Shown here: in pieces, positions 19,553-30,597 of the stretch
How positions within the stretch are numbered: position 1 is the stretch's first letter
How the letters are laid out: the number at the start of each line of letters is the position of its first letter
Assembly: GCA_963971405.1 (NCBI GenBank)
Contig: OZ020488.1
Span: 45,180,888 to 45,244,887 of the forward strand
Direction of reading: 5' to 3'
DNA: 64,000 nt
Source of the DNA: Psococerastis gibbosa
Taxonomy: Eukaryota > Arthropoda > Insecta > Psocodea > Psocidae
Position numbers and translations under genes: made by a program
Notes under the pieces: model-generated
Seen by the model: only the letters and a program-made list of their open reading frames with translations
The model's database searches: none
Told to the model about the DNA's origin: nothing

Positions 19553-22500
19553 ATGTCTAGTGTTACTGATTTAAGTGATTTTATTTTGCTTAATCTAGCT
19601 CTACGCAATCTCGACACGTACACGCGTAAATTGTTTGAGAACCAACTTGATGCTCATGTTATTCCACAGTTCAAGGATCTTATAGCATTTGTATCCAAAA
19701 CTCAGCACTCCATGTCGCTGATTGAGGCCGAAAAGTCTGCGCCCGAAGCGCAACCAAAGCCCGCTACCTCTAAACCCGCCCCTGCTCACTATTCGAAAAC
19801 GTTGCAAGTGCAATCCGTGCCTGCTACTGTTAAATCTACTAATGCTAAATTTGCTTGCATTTATTGTAGCGCTACTGCTCACAAAATTACCCGCTGCCCT
19901 ACATTTCTAGCGCTGTCTTTACCTATTCGTACTAACTGGGTAAAATCTGCTAATCGCTGCCTTGCTTGTTTCTCTCACTCTCATATTATTACAGAGTGTA
20001 AAAGCACTAGACAGTGCATCTACTGCTATGGGAAGAATCACAATTCCTTGCTGTGTCCCAACCGCGGACAACCCACCTCTGCTGCGTCGCCTATGGCACC
20101 CTACTCTGCCAATGGTTCCGCCTCTGCTCCTGCTCTCTGCACCGCCGCTGTGCCAGGGCCGCCACGGGTGCCCTCCGCCTCTGCTGCCATACACATGACT
20201 ACCGCCTCTGCTCCTGCACCTACCATGACATGCACCTCTGCTCTTCCCGCTCCTGCTGACTCAGCTCTGTATACCACTATGCTGGGTACCATTGTCTGTC
20301 ATGTTGTTGATCGTGCTGGCTTCATACATGAAGTGAATGCCTTGCTTGACACCGGAAGTCAAAAGAATCTGATTTCTCTGCCTACTGCTAACCGTCTTGG
20401 GCTAAATGTCTCCAATGCTTGTAAATCTGAAATTGCAGGTATTGCTGATACCAAGCTCCGTACTCTTGGTGACGTCACTGTTGTGCTACAATCTCGCGCC
20501 AACGCTGATCTTCACTACTCTGTTACTGCCAGTATTTCGCCTAAAATTACTAATAATTTACCTTCTACTGCCGTACACCCTGATTTTGTCACTAAATTGT
20601 CCCATTTAAATTTAGCTGACCCCCGCTCCTTTGCCGCTAAGGAAGTACATATGCTTCTGAGTGCCGCAAGCACTATGGACATCTTATGCCTGTCGTCAAA
20701 CCCGCCCCCCGAGGTTCCAAACTTCCCCCAGCAATGGCCTAAGCCCATCTTCACTCAGTTTGGTTCCGTCATAATGGGCAACGTGCCTATTGCCCCCTCT
20801 CATTCTTTGCCTAACATTTTCTTGGCTACCACCCCCGTTCAACCCCTAACTCTCGAAATGGAACAGTTATTCGAAAGGGAGTCGATGCCTGAACCTACAA
20901 TGGAATATGCTGTGCCTGATCCTGAGTACCTAGCTATTGAAAACCATTTTCTCTCTACCCACACACGTGACGCTGATGGTAGATTCATTGTCTCGCTACC
21001 CTTCGTTCCAAATCCACCCCCGCTAAGGTGTAACAAATCTCGGGCCATTGCTAGCTTTCGCGCTCTAGAATCCCGACTTTTAAAGCCTTCAGGTACGTAC
21101 CCCGTGTACCAGGCGTCCCTGCAAGATTATATCGACAAAAATCAAATCCTGCCCTCTGCTGTGTCTAATGATTTCATATTCAACAGCCACGTTGTTTTCA
21201 AAAAATCCACGGGTAAACCAAAGCTAGTTTTCGATCCCACGCTGAAAGCTGCTGATCATTCGGCTAGTTTCAACGACCTACTGATGTGTGGTCCACCCCT
21301 GCAACGCAACATCAACTACATTCTGCTATCGTCTCGCTGGAACCGGTTTTGCTTTACAGCTGACATTGAAACATTTTACAGGTCCATCAAAATGTGCGAT
21401 TCCGACGCCGAAAAAATGCACATACTCGCTCGCATTGACTCTGGCGGCCGTGTGTGTCCCGAAGGCTCCGTGTGTGAACTCAAAATCACTCACCTATGCT
21501 ATGGTCTAAAATGTAGCCCTTTTGTTGCCCTCAGATGCCTTCAGCAACGCGCTGACGAAAATGCTGACACCTTACCTCTAGCATCCAAAGCTCTGCGTCA
21601 AGATACCTACATTGATGACGTTTGGGCCGGTGCTTCTACCCTGCATGAATGCTCTCAGCTGCGTTCTGAGCTGACTCAGCTTCTCAGCAAAGGTTGCTTC
21701 AAACTCGGCAAATTCGCTGCTTCTCATCCCGACATTCTTTCAGGGATATCACATATGGATTTAGCCTCTCAGGTTGAAATTGTTGATCCATCTGTGTCCT
21801 CTGCTTCTATTCCCGTACTAGGTCTGTACTGGAAACCTGCCGCTGACGTTTTCTGCTTCAAAATTGAGCCATTTTCAGGCCCAATTACCCGCCGCACATG
21901 CACCAGCTACTTGGCTAAAACCTATGACAGTCTTGGTCTGCTGCATCCATGTATCTTCTACATGAAAAAATTTATCCAATCACTGTGGTGTGTTCATCCC
22001 CTTCTTGGTTGGGACACCCCTCTGCCTGCTAATCTGTTGTCTGAGTGGACTGATTTTGTTAATTTTTTGCCCTCATTGTCTTCTGTGGATATTCCCCGTT
22101 TCATTGCGGCCCCCGAGGGTAAAAACTGGCTAACCGTTTTCGCCGACGCATCCGAAAATGGCATAGCCTGGTGCGCCTATATGGTGTCTTCTGACGTACC
22201 AGGCTCCAGCTGCTGCTCCAGCAATCTACTCATGAGCCGGAGCAGGCTAGCCCAACAACGTGTAAAACGCACCATCCCACAGCTCGAGCTGGCTGCCTTT
22301 GAGCTAGCATCGAACCTAATTGCTTGGTTCTTTTCAGGCAATCTACCCTATCGCATCCACCGTACTTATTTATTTTCAGATTCTACCATTGCGCTCTCAT
22401 ACCTGAAAATACCCTGCCATAAGCTAAAAGTCTACGCAGCCAACCGTGTGTCCAACATTTTGGAACGCACGAAAAACCTCAACGTTGTATTTCAGCACTG

Positions 22501-24208
22501 TAGCTCCCAGGATAACGCTGCTGATGCCGCCAGTCGTGGCCTACATCCTTCTGATATGCTGAAATGTGAAATGTGGTTTCACGGCCCATCATTTCTCCGT
22601 GAAAACTTTCCCCCTTTAACAAACCCCAGTTTTAATTTACATACTAATGAACTGTTCGAGTTGAAACCCGCTAAAATCCTCGCTAATGTTACTGTAACTG
22701 TACCTGAACCTAACGTCATCTCTGTGCTTACTAATAAGTGCTCTGATTTTCGTAAACTACGCCGCATCACTGCCTATGTTCTACGATTTATTGCTAATTG
22801 TCGCAAACCCGCTACTAATCGATTATGCTGCCCACTAACTGTTAATGAATTGCATTCTGCTACTATTGCTGTCGTCAAGCAACAGCAATGTGTTAGCTTT
22901 CCCGAAGAAATCGGCAAACTGCAAAAAAGTCAGCAACTCAGCCGAGAGTTCTCTGCACTCACACCGTACCTTGATCAACAAGGTCTTCTTCGTGTGGGAG
23001 GTCGCCTGCAGTCAGCACCAATCGCTGACTCAGCTCGTCACCCGCTGATTCTACCTAAGTCATGCAACTTATCACTAATGTTGTGCCGTTATTTTCACAG
23101 CCTTGCAGGTCACGGCGGCTCGTCTCTAAGCCTCTCACTTTCTAGGCAAAGCTTCTGGATAATCTCCGGCCGTTCTATCATGCGGTCAACTATCCGAAAG
23201 TGTGTGCTTTGCGCTAAGCTGCACCCCCGCAAACCTTCCCCGCAACAAGCTAACTTACCTTCTTTCAGAACCGAAATGTGCTTTCCATTTCGTGACGTTG
23301 TTGGAGTTGATGCTTTTGGGCCATATGCTGCAAAGTTATCTGCTCGCCGCAACTCTGCTACTAAAAAAATTTGGGCTCTGCTGTTTGTTTGCGAAAATAC
23401 CCGTGCTGTTCACATTGAACCTATCTCCTCCATGTCTGCTAAAGATTACCTCGCTGCTCTTGATCGCTTCACGTCTCGCCGCGGTCTACCTAGGCTTATT
23501 CGCTCTGACAATGCTGGTAATTTCTCTGCTGGCGCCAAGCATCTCTCTGAGTGTGCTCAGTTTCTCGAGAGAGAGAAAGACAGCATCTTGTCTGCTACTG
23601 CTCAACGCGGAATTAAATTTTCGCACATTCCCGTATACGCACCTTGGTTTGGTTCGTGGGAACCTCTCATCAAACAAGTCAAAAGGTTGTTGAAGCCATT
23701 GTTGTTGAAACCTTTGTACTTTGAAGAATTCTGCACTGTTTTCTCCAGGGTTGAGTCGTTAATGAATTCGCGACCCTACCTACCGCCGTCTGCTGACACT
23801 ACTGACCCGCTGGAACTGCTATGTCCCGCGAGTTTCCTCGTAGGCGGTCCCCTTGTGCTACCCCCTGAAATCCCCAATGATGTACAACCTCTGTCTCTAC
23901 ACAATAGGTGGGATCGTCTTCGTGCAATCATCCAGTGTTTCTGGAACCGTTGGCACAAAGAAGTGTTAAACACTCTCCAGCAAAAATTAAAATGGCCCCG
24001 GTCAGGTGTCTCTCTTGCTGTTGGTGACCTTGTCTGGATCACTGATGCCAAAACTACCCCCAGCTCATGGCCCTTAGGTGTTGTATGCAAAACCTACCCA
24101 AGTCATGATGGGGAAATTAGAACAGTTGATGTGAAAACCGCTGCGGGCATCCTTTACCGCGCGGCTCGTAACCTAGTTAATGTGCCTGTTAAGGCTTCTA
24201 ATTGCTGA
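19553..24208 (+). CDS. BEL/Pao gag C-terminus and pol polyprotein
   Basis: 1551 codons from the first ATG after the gag stop, in the same frame. In order (residues of this frame): end of the gag core (DLSDFILLNLALRNLD); three CCHC knuckles of form CX2CX4HX4C at about 102, 136 and 155; an aspartic protease site LLDTGSQ at about 266; reverse transcriptase with YIDD at 686; RNase H-like FADAS with Asp 865; an integrase HHCC zinc finger (H1182, H1187, C1217, C1220) and catalytic D1253, D1319 and E1370; and a C-terminal domain (VGDLVWI at 1490) that follows integrase in BEL/Pao. All catalytic residues I could check are present and there is no other stop. It would be made only by readthrough of, or initiation after, the TAA at 19538-19540. 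Confidence 0.95.
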   Translation: MSSVTDLSDFILLNLALRNLDTYTRKLFENQLDAHVIPQFKDLIAFVSKTQHSMSLIEAEKSAPEAQPKPATSKPAPAHYSKTLQVQSVPATVKSTNAKFACIYCSATAHKITRCPTFLALSLPIRTNWVKSANRCLACFSHSHIITECKSTRQCIYCYGKNHNSLLCPNRGQPTSAASPMAPYSANGSASAPALCTAAVPGPPRVPSASAAIHMTTASAPAPTMTCTSALPAPADSALYTTMLGTIVCHVVDRAGFIHEVNALLDTGSQKNLISLPTANRLGLNVSNACKSEIAGIADTKLRTLGDVTVVLQSRANADLHYSVTASISPKITNNLPSTAVHPDFVTKLSHLNLADPRSFAAKEVHMLLSAASTMDILCLSSNPPPEVPNFPQQWPKPIFTQFGSVIMGNVPIAPSHSLPNIFLATTPVQPLTLEMEQLFERESMPEPTMEYAVPDPEYLAIENHFLSTHTRDADGRFIVSLPFVPNPPPLRCNKSRAIASFRALESRLLKPSGTYPVYQASLQDYIDKNQILPSAVSNDFIFNSHVVFKKSTGKPKLVFDPTLKAADHSASFNDLLMCGPPLQRNINYILLSSRWNRFCFTADIETFYRSIKMCDSDAEKMHILARIDSGGRVCPEGSVCELKITHLCYGLKCSPFVALRCLQQRADENADTLPLASKALRQDTYIDDVWAGASTLHECSQLRSELTQLLSKGCFKLGKFAASHPDILSGISHMDLASQVEIVDPSVSSASIPVLGLYWKPAADVFCFKIEPFSGPITRRTCTSYLAKTYDSLGLLHPCIFYMKKFIQSLWCVHPLLGWDTPLPANLLSEWTDFVNFLPSLSSVDIPRFIAAPEGKNWLTVFADASENGIAWCAYMVSSDVPGSSCCSSNLLMSRSRLAQQRVKRTIPQLELAAFELASNLIAWFFSGNLPYRIHRTYLFSDSTIALSYLKIPCHKLKVYAANRVSNILERTKNLNVVFQHCSSQDNAADAASRGLHPSDMLKCEMWFHGPSFLRENFPPLTNPSFNLHTNELFELKPAKILANVTVTVPEPNVISVLTNKCSDFRKLRRITAYVLRFIANCRKPATNRLCCPLTVNELHSATIAVVKQQQCVSFPEEIGKLQKSQQLSREFSALTPYLDQQGLLRVGGRLQSAPIADSARHPLILPKSCNLSLMLCRYFHSLAGHGGSSLSLSLSRQSFWIISGRSIMRSTIRKCVLCAKLHPRKPSPQQANLPSFRTEMCFPFRDVVGVDAFGPYAAKLSARRNSATKKIWALLFVCENTRAVHIEPISSMSAKDYLAALDRFTSRRGLPRLIRSDNAGNFSAGAKHLSECAQFLEREKDSILSATAQRGIKFSHIPVYAPWFGSWEPLIKQVKRLLKPLLLKPLYFEEFCTVFSRVESLMNSRPYLPPSADTTDPLELLCPASFLVGGPLVLPPEIPNDVQPLSLHNRWDRLRAIIQCFWNRWHKEVLNTLQQKLKWPRSGVSLAVGDLVWITDAKTTPSSWPLGVVCKTYPSHDGEIRTVDVKTAAGILYRAARNLVNVPVKASNC

Positions 24209-24384
24209 CTTATTAGTCACTCGCTTATTTTATTTGTACATATGTATATAATTATCATAATTTGTCACTGAGGTAGTGTGCAATTGTGTGTTTATTATCT
24301 TTCTTTACCATTATTAGTGTAAGCGCTATTCGCCTGTGTCTTATTTGAATTCATAAGACCCTCATCCCTTTCGTGGGGCGAGGG
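24209..24384 (+). other. BEL/Pao 3' untranslated spacer with polypurine tract
   Basis: Non-coding. The last bases, GGGGCGAGGG (24375-24384), form a purine-rich tract abutting the 3' LTR, the expected primer for plus-strand DNA. One C interrupts it. Confidence 0.8.
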
Positions 24385-24660
24385 TAGTTGAGCATGTTGG
24401 TGCAAAACTCAGCAAGTTGAGTTTGGTGCCGTCCTTTTCTCATGCAGCAGTCCAGTTCAGGTCTTGCCTTTAAGCTCACGCGTTCACCTTTACATATCTT
24501 TATTTATTTATTGTTTCGTTCTTCCTGCCAATCACCTCATCCTACCACACTGTGGCGGCTCCGACTACTTCGCAAGTGTACTTCAGCACCGGTACCGGTA
24601 AGCGTCACCTACACGTCGCAAGGTGCTCCTGAACCCCCTTCTAGCGCCCAGTCGCGTCTA
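24385..24660 (+). repeat. BEL/Pao 3' LTR
   Basis: 276 bp. Same ends as the 5' LTR; lacks the TAAGCCACAG segment. Confidence 0.95.
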
Positions 24661-24955
24661 GTCAGCCTGGGGTCCCCCGTCAGTCTGTTTGTTAACTTGA
24701 CTCCTCCACCACGGGGAAAGGGGAGTTGACTGACAGGGTGGACTTCCTGATTATAGTGGATTCCGAACCACTTAGGGAACATGGTAGTCACACAATTAAA
24801 TCAGAGGTGACCAGGACTCGACACGCACGTAGACTGACTATGGTATAGTCCCACCATGTTCCCCTACCTACGATGTGCACACTACCAAGTTTGCCGTAGT
24901 TTTAAACATGCTCTGCTCTAATGGATTCAACATGGTACGGCCGTTGGCTTCGTGC
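24661..24955 (-). repeat. SINE D host copy, second part (head side)
   Basis: Resumes with GTCAGCCTGGGGTCCCC and continues through GTCTGTTTGTTAACTTGA, GATTATAGTGGATTCCGAAC and TGTGCACACTACCAAG to the head ATGGTACGGCCG. Joined to 18163-18233 minus one GTCAG it gives an ordinary SINE D copy. Confidence 0.85.
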
Positions 24956-26872
24956 ATCATATAAATTTAGTCGGGTATTTTTACTTTTCGGTTTTGAAGT
25001 TTTTCTAAAAATCCCAGACTTCGCGAAATTTTAGTCCCGTCCGGTTTTTATAAAGAACTAAGGTACTGTGAAATAATTTATTTTAATATTTCATTTGTAT
25101 TTTTCTCACAACTCAAAAATAACCAAAAACAATGATAAACAAAGCAATCACAATAACATTTGACACTCCCGACCTACAAACGCCATAGGAGGTGAGTTTA
25201 TCCCTTTCAGGTACAATTTTTTTTTTTTAAAGTTACGTAATTGACTTTGAGGGGGCAATTTAAAGCTTAATGGTTACGTGTGTATCATTTGTTATTTATT
25301 ATTATTATTATTTTGAACCTTTTTTGGTGGGACTGCCAGTGACCCACCATCCCAGTAGAGCGAATGGCCGCTTACCAAGGAGACACAGGAAAATTGAAAA
25401 AGAAACGCAGTTTTATATCTGTTGTATATTTGTTAGGCTAGTTACATAGGCCTATGCATGGAAACGACTGAAACCATTTTTTTTCTTCCTTTATTTCGCA
25501 GTGTTGGCAAGCCCAGCAGGTCCTTACTTCATTGGTTTTTGAGCTGCAGAAGCCAAAGCGTCTCCTCGTGGTTCTTTGCGGTAAATGCGGCCCTGGACTA
25601 GGTATCTTCTCCATGGGGGGTGTAGGATTGTTTCGTCTCACCAACACAATGGATCTTCCCCCACTTTTTTCGGCGCTTGGCTGTTGGCAAAAACCAAGCT
25701 CAAAATTAGGTCCAACTTAAGATTTGGGGGTTTCTTCTTTTCCCAGCCCTTTGTAATTCTTATAGCTGTTTACCACAGCAGCGTCAATGAAATAGAAATC
25801 CTTCATTCCTCTCATATGCCTCCTGTACAGAAATCTCCTCATCTTCATGCTCACCGGACTCCCATCCGTTGTTGCTAATCTTGCCATCAGATGGTATTGC
25901 TTCCCAAATTTCCTCATTTTCCTGGTGTTCTTTAACTTCCACATGACGTCAACAAAAGTCTGAAACAGAGTTAGAACATTTGAACTTACAAACGTAAAGT
26001 GGAGAGACCATGAAACACCTAATTGTTTGGCATCAATAATAACTTACTTATCACAGACCGTAATGACCAACAGGGATGGTGTGTTATCTGTGAACCCACC
26101 ACATAAATTGCTTATAAGTAAGAAAATAAATTAATTAAATTATAAACAACCTCTTTAATGTTTAATTAATTAGTTTTGAAAAAAATGAAGTAAAAGAAAT
26201 GTTCCTCAATATTTAAAAAATTCATGAGCCAAATCTTTAAGAAGTTGCTTTGTTAATTAATTAAAAAATAAAAAGTCAATAAAAACAACAAATATTGGGG
26301 TGCTATGTTTCTACGTAGCATGTCCTCTTAAATCTTAATGCAAAGATTTCGAAATATTATATATGCAAAGCAGGTCTCAGTATTTCTGACACATCAATCG
26401 CAAACTTATGAAAACGATCTTATGAAAAATGTGTTTGTTTTGGATTCCGACTCACTTATTGGCTTCAGCCTCTCATGTGAATAATTATTTCTAATTGGAC
26501 CGAGAGGAATCGGTAATGGGGAATGGGACACGTGACTTCCTTATTTACACAAGTCCAGATCATTTTCCACTACAGTATGGCTTTCACCGGCAACTCAATA
26601 ACCGTTTCACACAATTACCAAAACCCATCAGACCAGCAAGAGTGACAAGTCTGGTAGGTTACTGGCCATATCTATCATGTACACGGTCATTGAAACCATC
26701 GAACATACAAGGGCGGGTCCAGGACAGATTTTCGGAGGGGGCCATTCCGGGAAAAGTGGGTGTAGTGTAGCCTACCTACCAAGCCAAATTCATTTTTAGT
26801 GATTGTGCAATTGGTGTGTTTTTTTTAGCGTTAATTTATTGCATTACATGAAAAAGTGAGATATGTAGCAAT
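24956..26872 (+). other. Nothing recognised
   Basis: AT-rich. Contains a (TTA)n tract near 25297-25312 and a hAT-like start AAGGGCGGGTCCAGGACAG at about 26710 without a matching end. Open frames at 25438-25720 and 26495-26770 show no family signal or splice context. Confidence 0.5.
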
Positions 26873-27362
26873 GGGGGACCGGGGGTCTTCCCCGGGGGAA
26901 AAATTTGAAAATAGAAGGGCAAAATAGTGGGGCATTACGCAATTTAACTGCAGTAATAATGCAGCTATAATGCTTATTCACATTACTGGAAACAGGGCGG
27001 GGGCCCGGGGGTTTCCCCCGGAGGAAAAATGTGAAAATATAAGGGCAAAATAGTGGGGTTTTACGCATTTTAACAGCAGTAATAATGCTTAATTATAGTG
27101 CTGGAAACAGGGGACCCGGGGGTCTCCCCCGGAGGAAAAATTTGAAAATATAAGGGCAAAACAGTGGGGTTGTACGCATTTTAACAGCAGGAAAGTATAG
27201 ATTTTTTTTAAAGTTTACAAAGGAATGCTGAAATGCTTATTCATATTGCTGGAAGCAGGGGGCCCAGGGGCCTCCCCCGGGGAAAAAACATTTTAAAATA
27301 TCAGGGCAAAATAGTGGGGTTTTACGATTTTTGCAGCAGTAAAATTTATAATTTAAACATGG
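26873..27362 (-). repeat. Family E tandem array, four units
   Basis: Four successive units of about 105-150 bp (starts near 26873, 26997, 27111 and 27259). Each opens with a GC palindrome (CCGGGGGTCTCCCCCGG or variants), then AAATTTGAAAATATAAGGG, CAAAATAGTGGGGTTTTACG, CATTTTAACAGCAGTAATAA and GCTTATTCATATTGCTGGAA. The palindrome can form a hairpin with a 3-nt loop in either strand. Confidence 0.8.
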
Positions 27363-27911
27363 AAGACATATTAAGGCTTTTGTCTAGAATGTCCTACTTT
27401 ATATAGTGCACGCTAATTTTTCTCGGGGGGGGGGGGGCATGGCCGCTGGGCGCTGTCCAGTTTAATGTCACATCTGCAAGATTGTACCTATCCACAATTT
27501 ATGAATGTGTTACAATGTGTTATTATGTCACAATCTTATCGGAGATTTTTTTTTTTAATAACGTTTCCACGTACATGTATAATTTCTACAGTGTAAACGG
27601 CACATTGTACTGTTATAGTGTGTTTCGGAAAGGAGATAGTGCACATAGTGATAGTGTTCATTAGAACCTTAGACATTCGTTCAAACAACAGCCAGTTGTA
27701 TGTATATAGCTAGGCCGGTTAGCACAGCTACACAACTATCTAACCGAACAGGTTTGTGAACTCACTTTATTCTACAATATAAAGCATTTGCCTTTATTCA
27801 ATATGATTTTTATAAAGATACAGCAGTATTATAAGTTGTATAGCACTGACGTTAAACTAACTTAGGTCGAAGAGATAGCCTCCACTTTGTAACTGAGGAT
27901 TTAGAAAAAAC
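27363..27911 (+). other. Low-information stretch with one shared segment
   Basis: A 12-14 G run at about 27424-27437. At 27713-27745, GGTTAGCACAGCTACACAAC and CTATCTAACCGAA occur in reverse complement at 61993-62025 (family K, unknown). Confidence 0.45.
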
Positions 27912-27979
27912 TGGACTTGGTGAGATTGGAACCCACCATCTACGCTGGCACGCCGTCTTAACCGCTGGACCGCAAGCCC
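27912..27979 (-). repeat. tRNA-like element, family T, degraded
   Basis: The reverse complement starts GGGCTTGCGGTCCAGCGG, keeps GGTTAAGACGGCG and the T arm GTGGGTTCCAATCTCAC, and ends CAAGTCCA with a TTTTTTCTAAATC tail. It is about 5 nt shorter than the 73-nt form, the loss being in the anticodon region. Confidence 0.65.
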
Positions 27980-28195
27980 TGTTGTATAGACTGACGACAT
28001 TTTATTGGCAGCAACGGTTGCAAAATCAAAGCAAACTTCTTTGCTATCTATTCTGTGGAAATATTGCAAAATAGCTCAGAATTGTTGATTTCGCGTGAGA
28101 AATTGAGTAATGAAAGGTTTCGAATACCTTTCGTGCCAACAGTTCTAACCACAATTCACAGCTACACGTAGGTATATGCACCCGTACCGTACAAA

Positions 28196-28458
28196 GAACC
28201 GGTCCGAGTTTACTCGAACATGCTTTCCAATTTATCAAAATTAGTAGATAGGGAAAATTAGTAATTTCATGGTAAATAATTTTCCTATGGTTAAATTTCC
28301 GATATCTCGGGGGGAGGGGGGGGGGTTGTCCACCTGACGTCACTGGAGGTGAGGTAAATTTTAGATAGGTCAGACCAACACATTAACACACAGCAATACT
28401 GACAGGGCACGCAATGCGTTTGAGCATGAATTTTCTATCATTTTTTCAAAAAAATATT
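28196..28458 (-). mobile_element. Family B outer copy, first half
   Basis: The reverse strand is the 3' end of family B: GAACCGGTCCGAGTTTACTC, CTTTCCAATTTATCA, GATATCTCGGGGGG and CACTGGAGGTGAGG, stopping at CATTTTTTCAAAAAAA. It continues at 29337. Confidence 0.85.
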
Positions 28459-28462
28459 TCTG

Positions 28463-29331
28463 CTTTCCAATTTATACGTAGTATAAGGAATGCTTTGTGA
28501 TGGTCGAAATTCTCGATTCCGAGATTTCAACGGATTTACACGTTTTGAGGTCCCAGGAACCCAAAAAAGTGGTTTTTACGAAATGTCTGTATGTCTGTAT
28601 GTCTGTCTGTCTGTGCGTCGATTTTCGGGCAAACTACTCGGTCGATTGTGATGAAATTCGGCATGTAGGTTCACAAAAATCATACCTCGGAACTATTTTA
28701 TTTTATTTTGGGCTAGCTCAACTTGTTATTTTTATTCTTCAAAAAACTCATAAAAAACGTCTAAAAAAATTATTTCACCAAAACGGCTAAAACGATTTCT
28801 TTTAAACTCACATATATTGTAGTCGTTATTAATTTTAACAAAATGCGGGGGGTCGCTTGCCCCTTGATAGTTTGCTTCTGGGGGTAAAAAAATAAAAATA
28901 ACTCAATTTTCATGAAAAATGAATAAAAAAATAATTTTTCTGCGGAACCTTTCTATCGATGATTTCTGCCTTCAGGTATGTTTTAGGTGTTCCATAGGGT
29001 AACAAAAACGGAGAGGTTGCATTCCCAAAAAAATATTTTCTTCTGTGCAAAAAATTATTTTTTGAGAAATTATGGAAAATTCACTCTCCAATACATTACG
29101 TGCCATGTCACCACGGGTCATTGTTACTACTGTTACAATGTATTGGACTGTCCGTTCCAGAATATGCAATTAAGTTTTAAGGGGTTTTTAATATATTGAG
29201 GTGGACCCCTCCCCCCTCGAGGGATCTGAAATTTAACCATAGGGAAATTATTTCCTATGAAATTACACATGTCTTTATCTACTAATTTTTAAATTGGAAA
29301 GCTTGTTCGAGTAAACTCGGACCGGTTCCTT
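28463..29331 (+). mobile_element. Family B inner full-length copy
   Basis: Complete copy from CTTTCCAATTTATACGTAG to the CTCGGACCGGTTCC end, with a (TCTG)n-like tract at 28584-28615. It lies inside another, oppositely oriented family B copy. Confidence 0.85.
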
Positions 29332-29336
29332 TGTAC

Positions 29337-29991
29337 ATAACCAAATACTTTTCTGGGAAAGCAACCTGTCCAATTTCGTTACTCAATTTAACACCTAAAA
29401 CTTACCTGAAGGTAGAAATCATCGATAGAAAGGTTTCACAGAAAAATTTTATTTAGGCATTTTACATTAAAAATTAGTTATTTTTTTTTTACCCCCAGGA
29501 GCAAACTATCAAGGGGCAAGCGACCCATCGCATTTTGTTAAAATTAATAACGACTACAATATATGTGAATTTAAAAGAAATCGTTGGAGCCGTTTTTGAG
29601 AAATAATTTTTTTAGATGTTTTTTGGAGTTTTTTGAGAATAGAAGTGAATTCGCCCAAAATAAAAAAATTGTCTCGAGGCATAATTTTTGTGAACCTACA
29701 TGCAAAATTTCATCAAAATCGGCCGAGTAGTTTCCACGGCAGTAGATGAACAGACTGACATACACCTATACAGACAGACATACAGACATACAGACAGACA
29801 GACATACACCTATACAGACAGACATACAGACATACAGACATACAGACAGACAGACATACAGACATACAGAGCGATAGACAGACATTTCGTAAAAACCACT
29901 TTTTTGGCCTGGGAAATCCGTTGAAATCTCGGAATGAAAAATTTGGACCGTCCCAAAGCTTTTCTTATACTACGGATAAATTGGAAAGCAA
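29337..29991 (-). mobile_element. Family B outer copy, second half
   Basis: Picks up at AACCAAATACTTTTCTGGG, exactly where 28196-28458 left off relative to the intact copy at 57945-58771, and runs through a long (CAGA)/(CATA) microsatellite (29755-29880) to GGATAAATTGGAAAG. Confidence 0.85.
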
Positions 29992-30428
29992 TAACTATCC
30001 CCCCCCCCCTCCCATTATCAAAGTTAAATTGTATCAACCATTAAATAAAAGTAATAAAACAGACTACCATATTATGAACTGGAAGGTCAAAGTTCAAGGT
30101 TCGGCATAAAATGCTGACTTTTCCTCATAGGGCGTCCGAGCCAACGCATGTCCAACTTGTAGAGGAAAAACGTGACTTTTGGATATGTAGTTGAGCACAG
30201 CAGCGTCCCAAATAGTGCTGATGACTATGATCTCACCTCAAGAAGAAGCTGACCGTGGATATACCTACAGTATATTATTATGATTATCTTATATAGAATC
30301 ACCCCAAAATATTTTAGTATATGTTTTTTATTTAATTTAATACCGTAAGACGCGGAATATGGACTCATGTGGGTGAATCGGAATGTCAGACTGTTAGATT
30401 TACTTTAGACTACTTTATTAACAATGTT
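29992..30428 (+). other. Nothing recognised
   Basis: C run at about 29999-30010. No other supportable feature. Confidence 0.5.
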
Positions 30429-30597
30429 AAATCGCATACAAACAATTTAATAAATGTATCCGATTAACCTCTTCAATCGCCTCAGTAAGTAGCCTAACAG
30501 GTACCTACTTCTGTTGAGTTACGTTACGTCTCCGACCGCAAGGCGTGTAGATGTTCGCACAAGTGCAAGCACGCTACCACGTTGCCACCGAAGTCAC
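30429..30597 (-). repeat. SINE-like family C, copy 4
   Basis: The reverse strand holds the fullest head of the family: GACTTCGGTGGCAACGTGG, TAGCGTGCTTGCACTTGTGC, TTGCGGTCGGAGACG and GAGGCGATTGAAGAGGTTAA, ending at TGTTTGTATGCGATT. No A tail is preserved. Confidence 0.7.

Larger units (their letters stand above)
18234..24660 (+). mobile_element. BEL/Pao LTR retrotransposon, near-complete and young
   Basis: 6.4-kb element with two LTRs (286 and 276 bp) and a 5-bp target duplication GTCAG at 18229-18233 and 24661-24665. The LTRs start TAG and end CTA instead of the usual TG/CA, but the boundaries are fixed by the duplication, a polypurine tract abutting the 3' LTR and the uninterrupted target in another SINE D copy. 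Gag, zinc knuckles, aspartic protease, reverse transcriptase, RNase H and integrase lie in one frame on the + strand, broken by one stop codon in gag. No envelope-like frame. The LTRs differ at two bases plus one 10-bp indel, so the insertion is recent. It sits antisense to the SINE it interrupts and on the + strand, like the Ly6 gene. Confidence 0.95.

Noticed and set aside
19073-24090. Many open frames on the minus strand and in other frames across 19-24 kb
   Set aside because: They overlap the BEL/Pao gag-pol frame, whose motifs are complete; the others are shadows.
29755-29880. CRISPR-like regular repeats
   Set aside because: They are CAGA/CATA microsatellite units of 4-12 bp with no spacers; the genome is eukaryotic.
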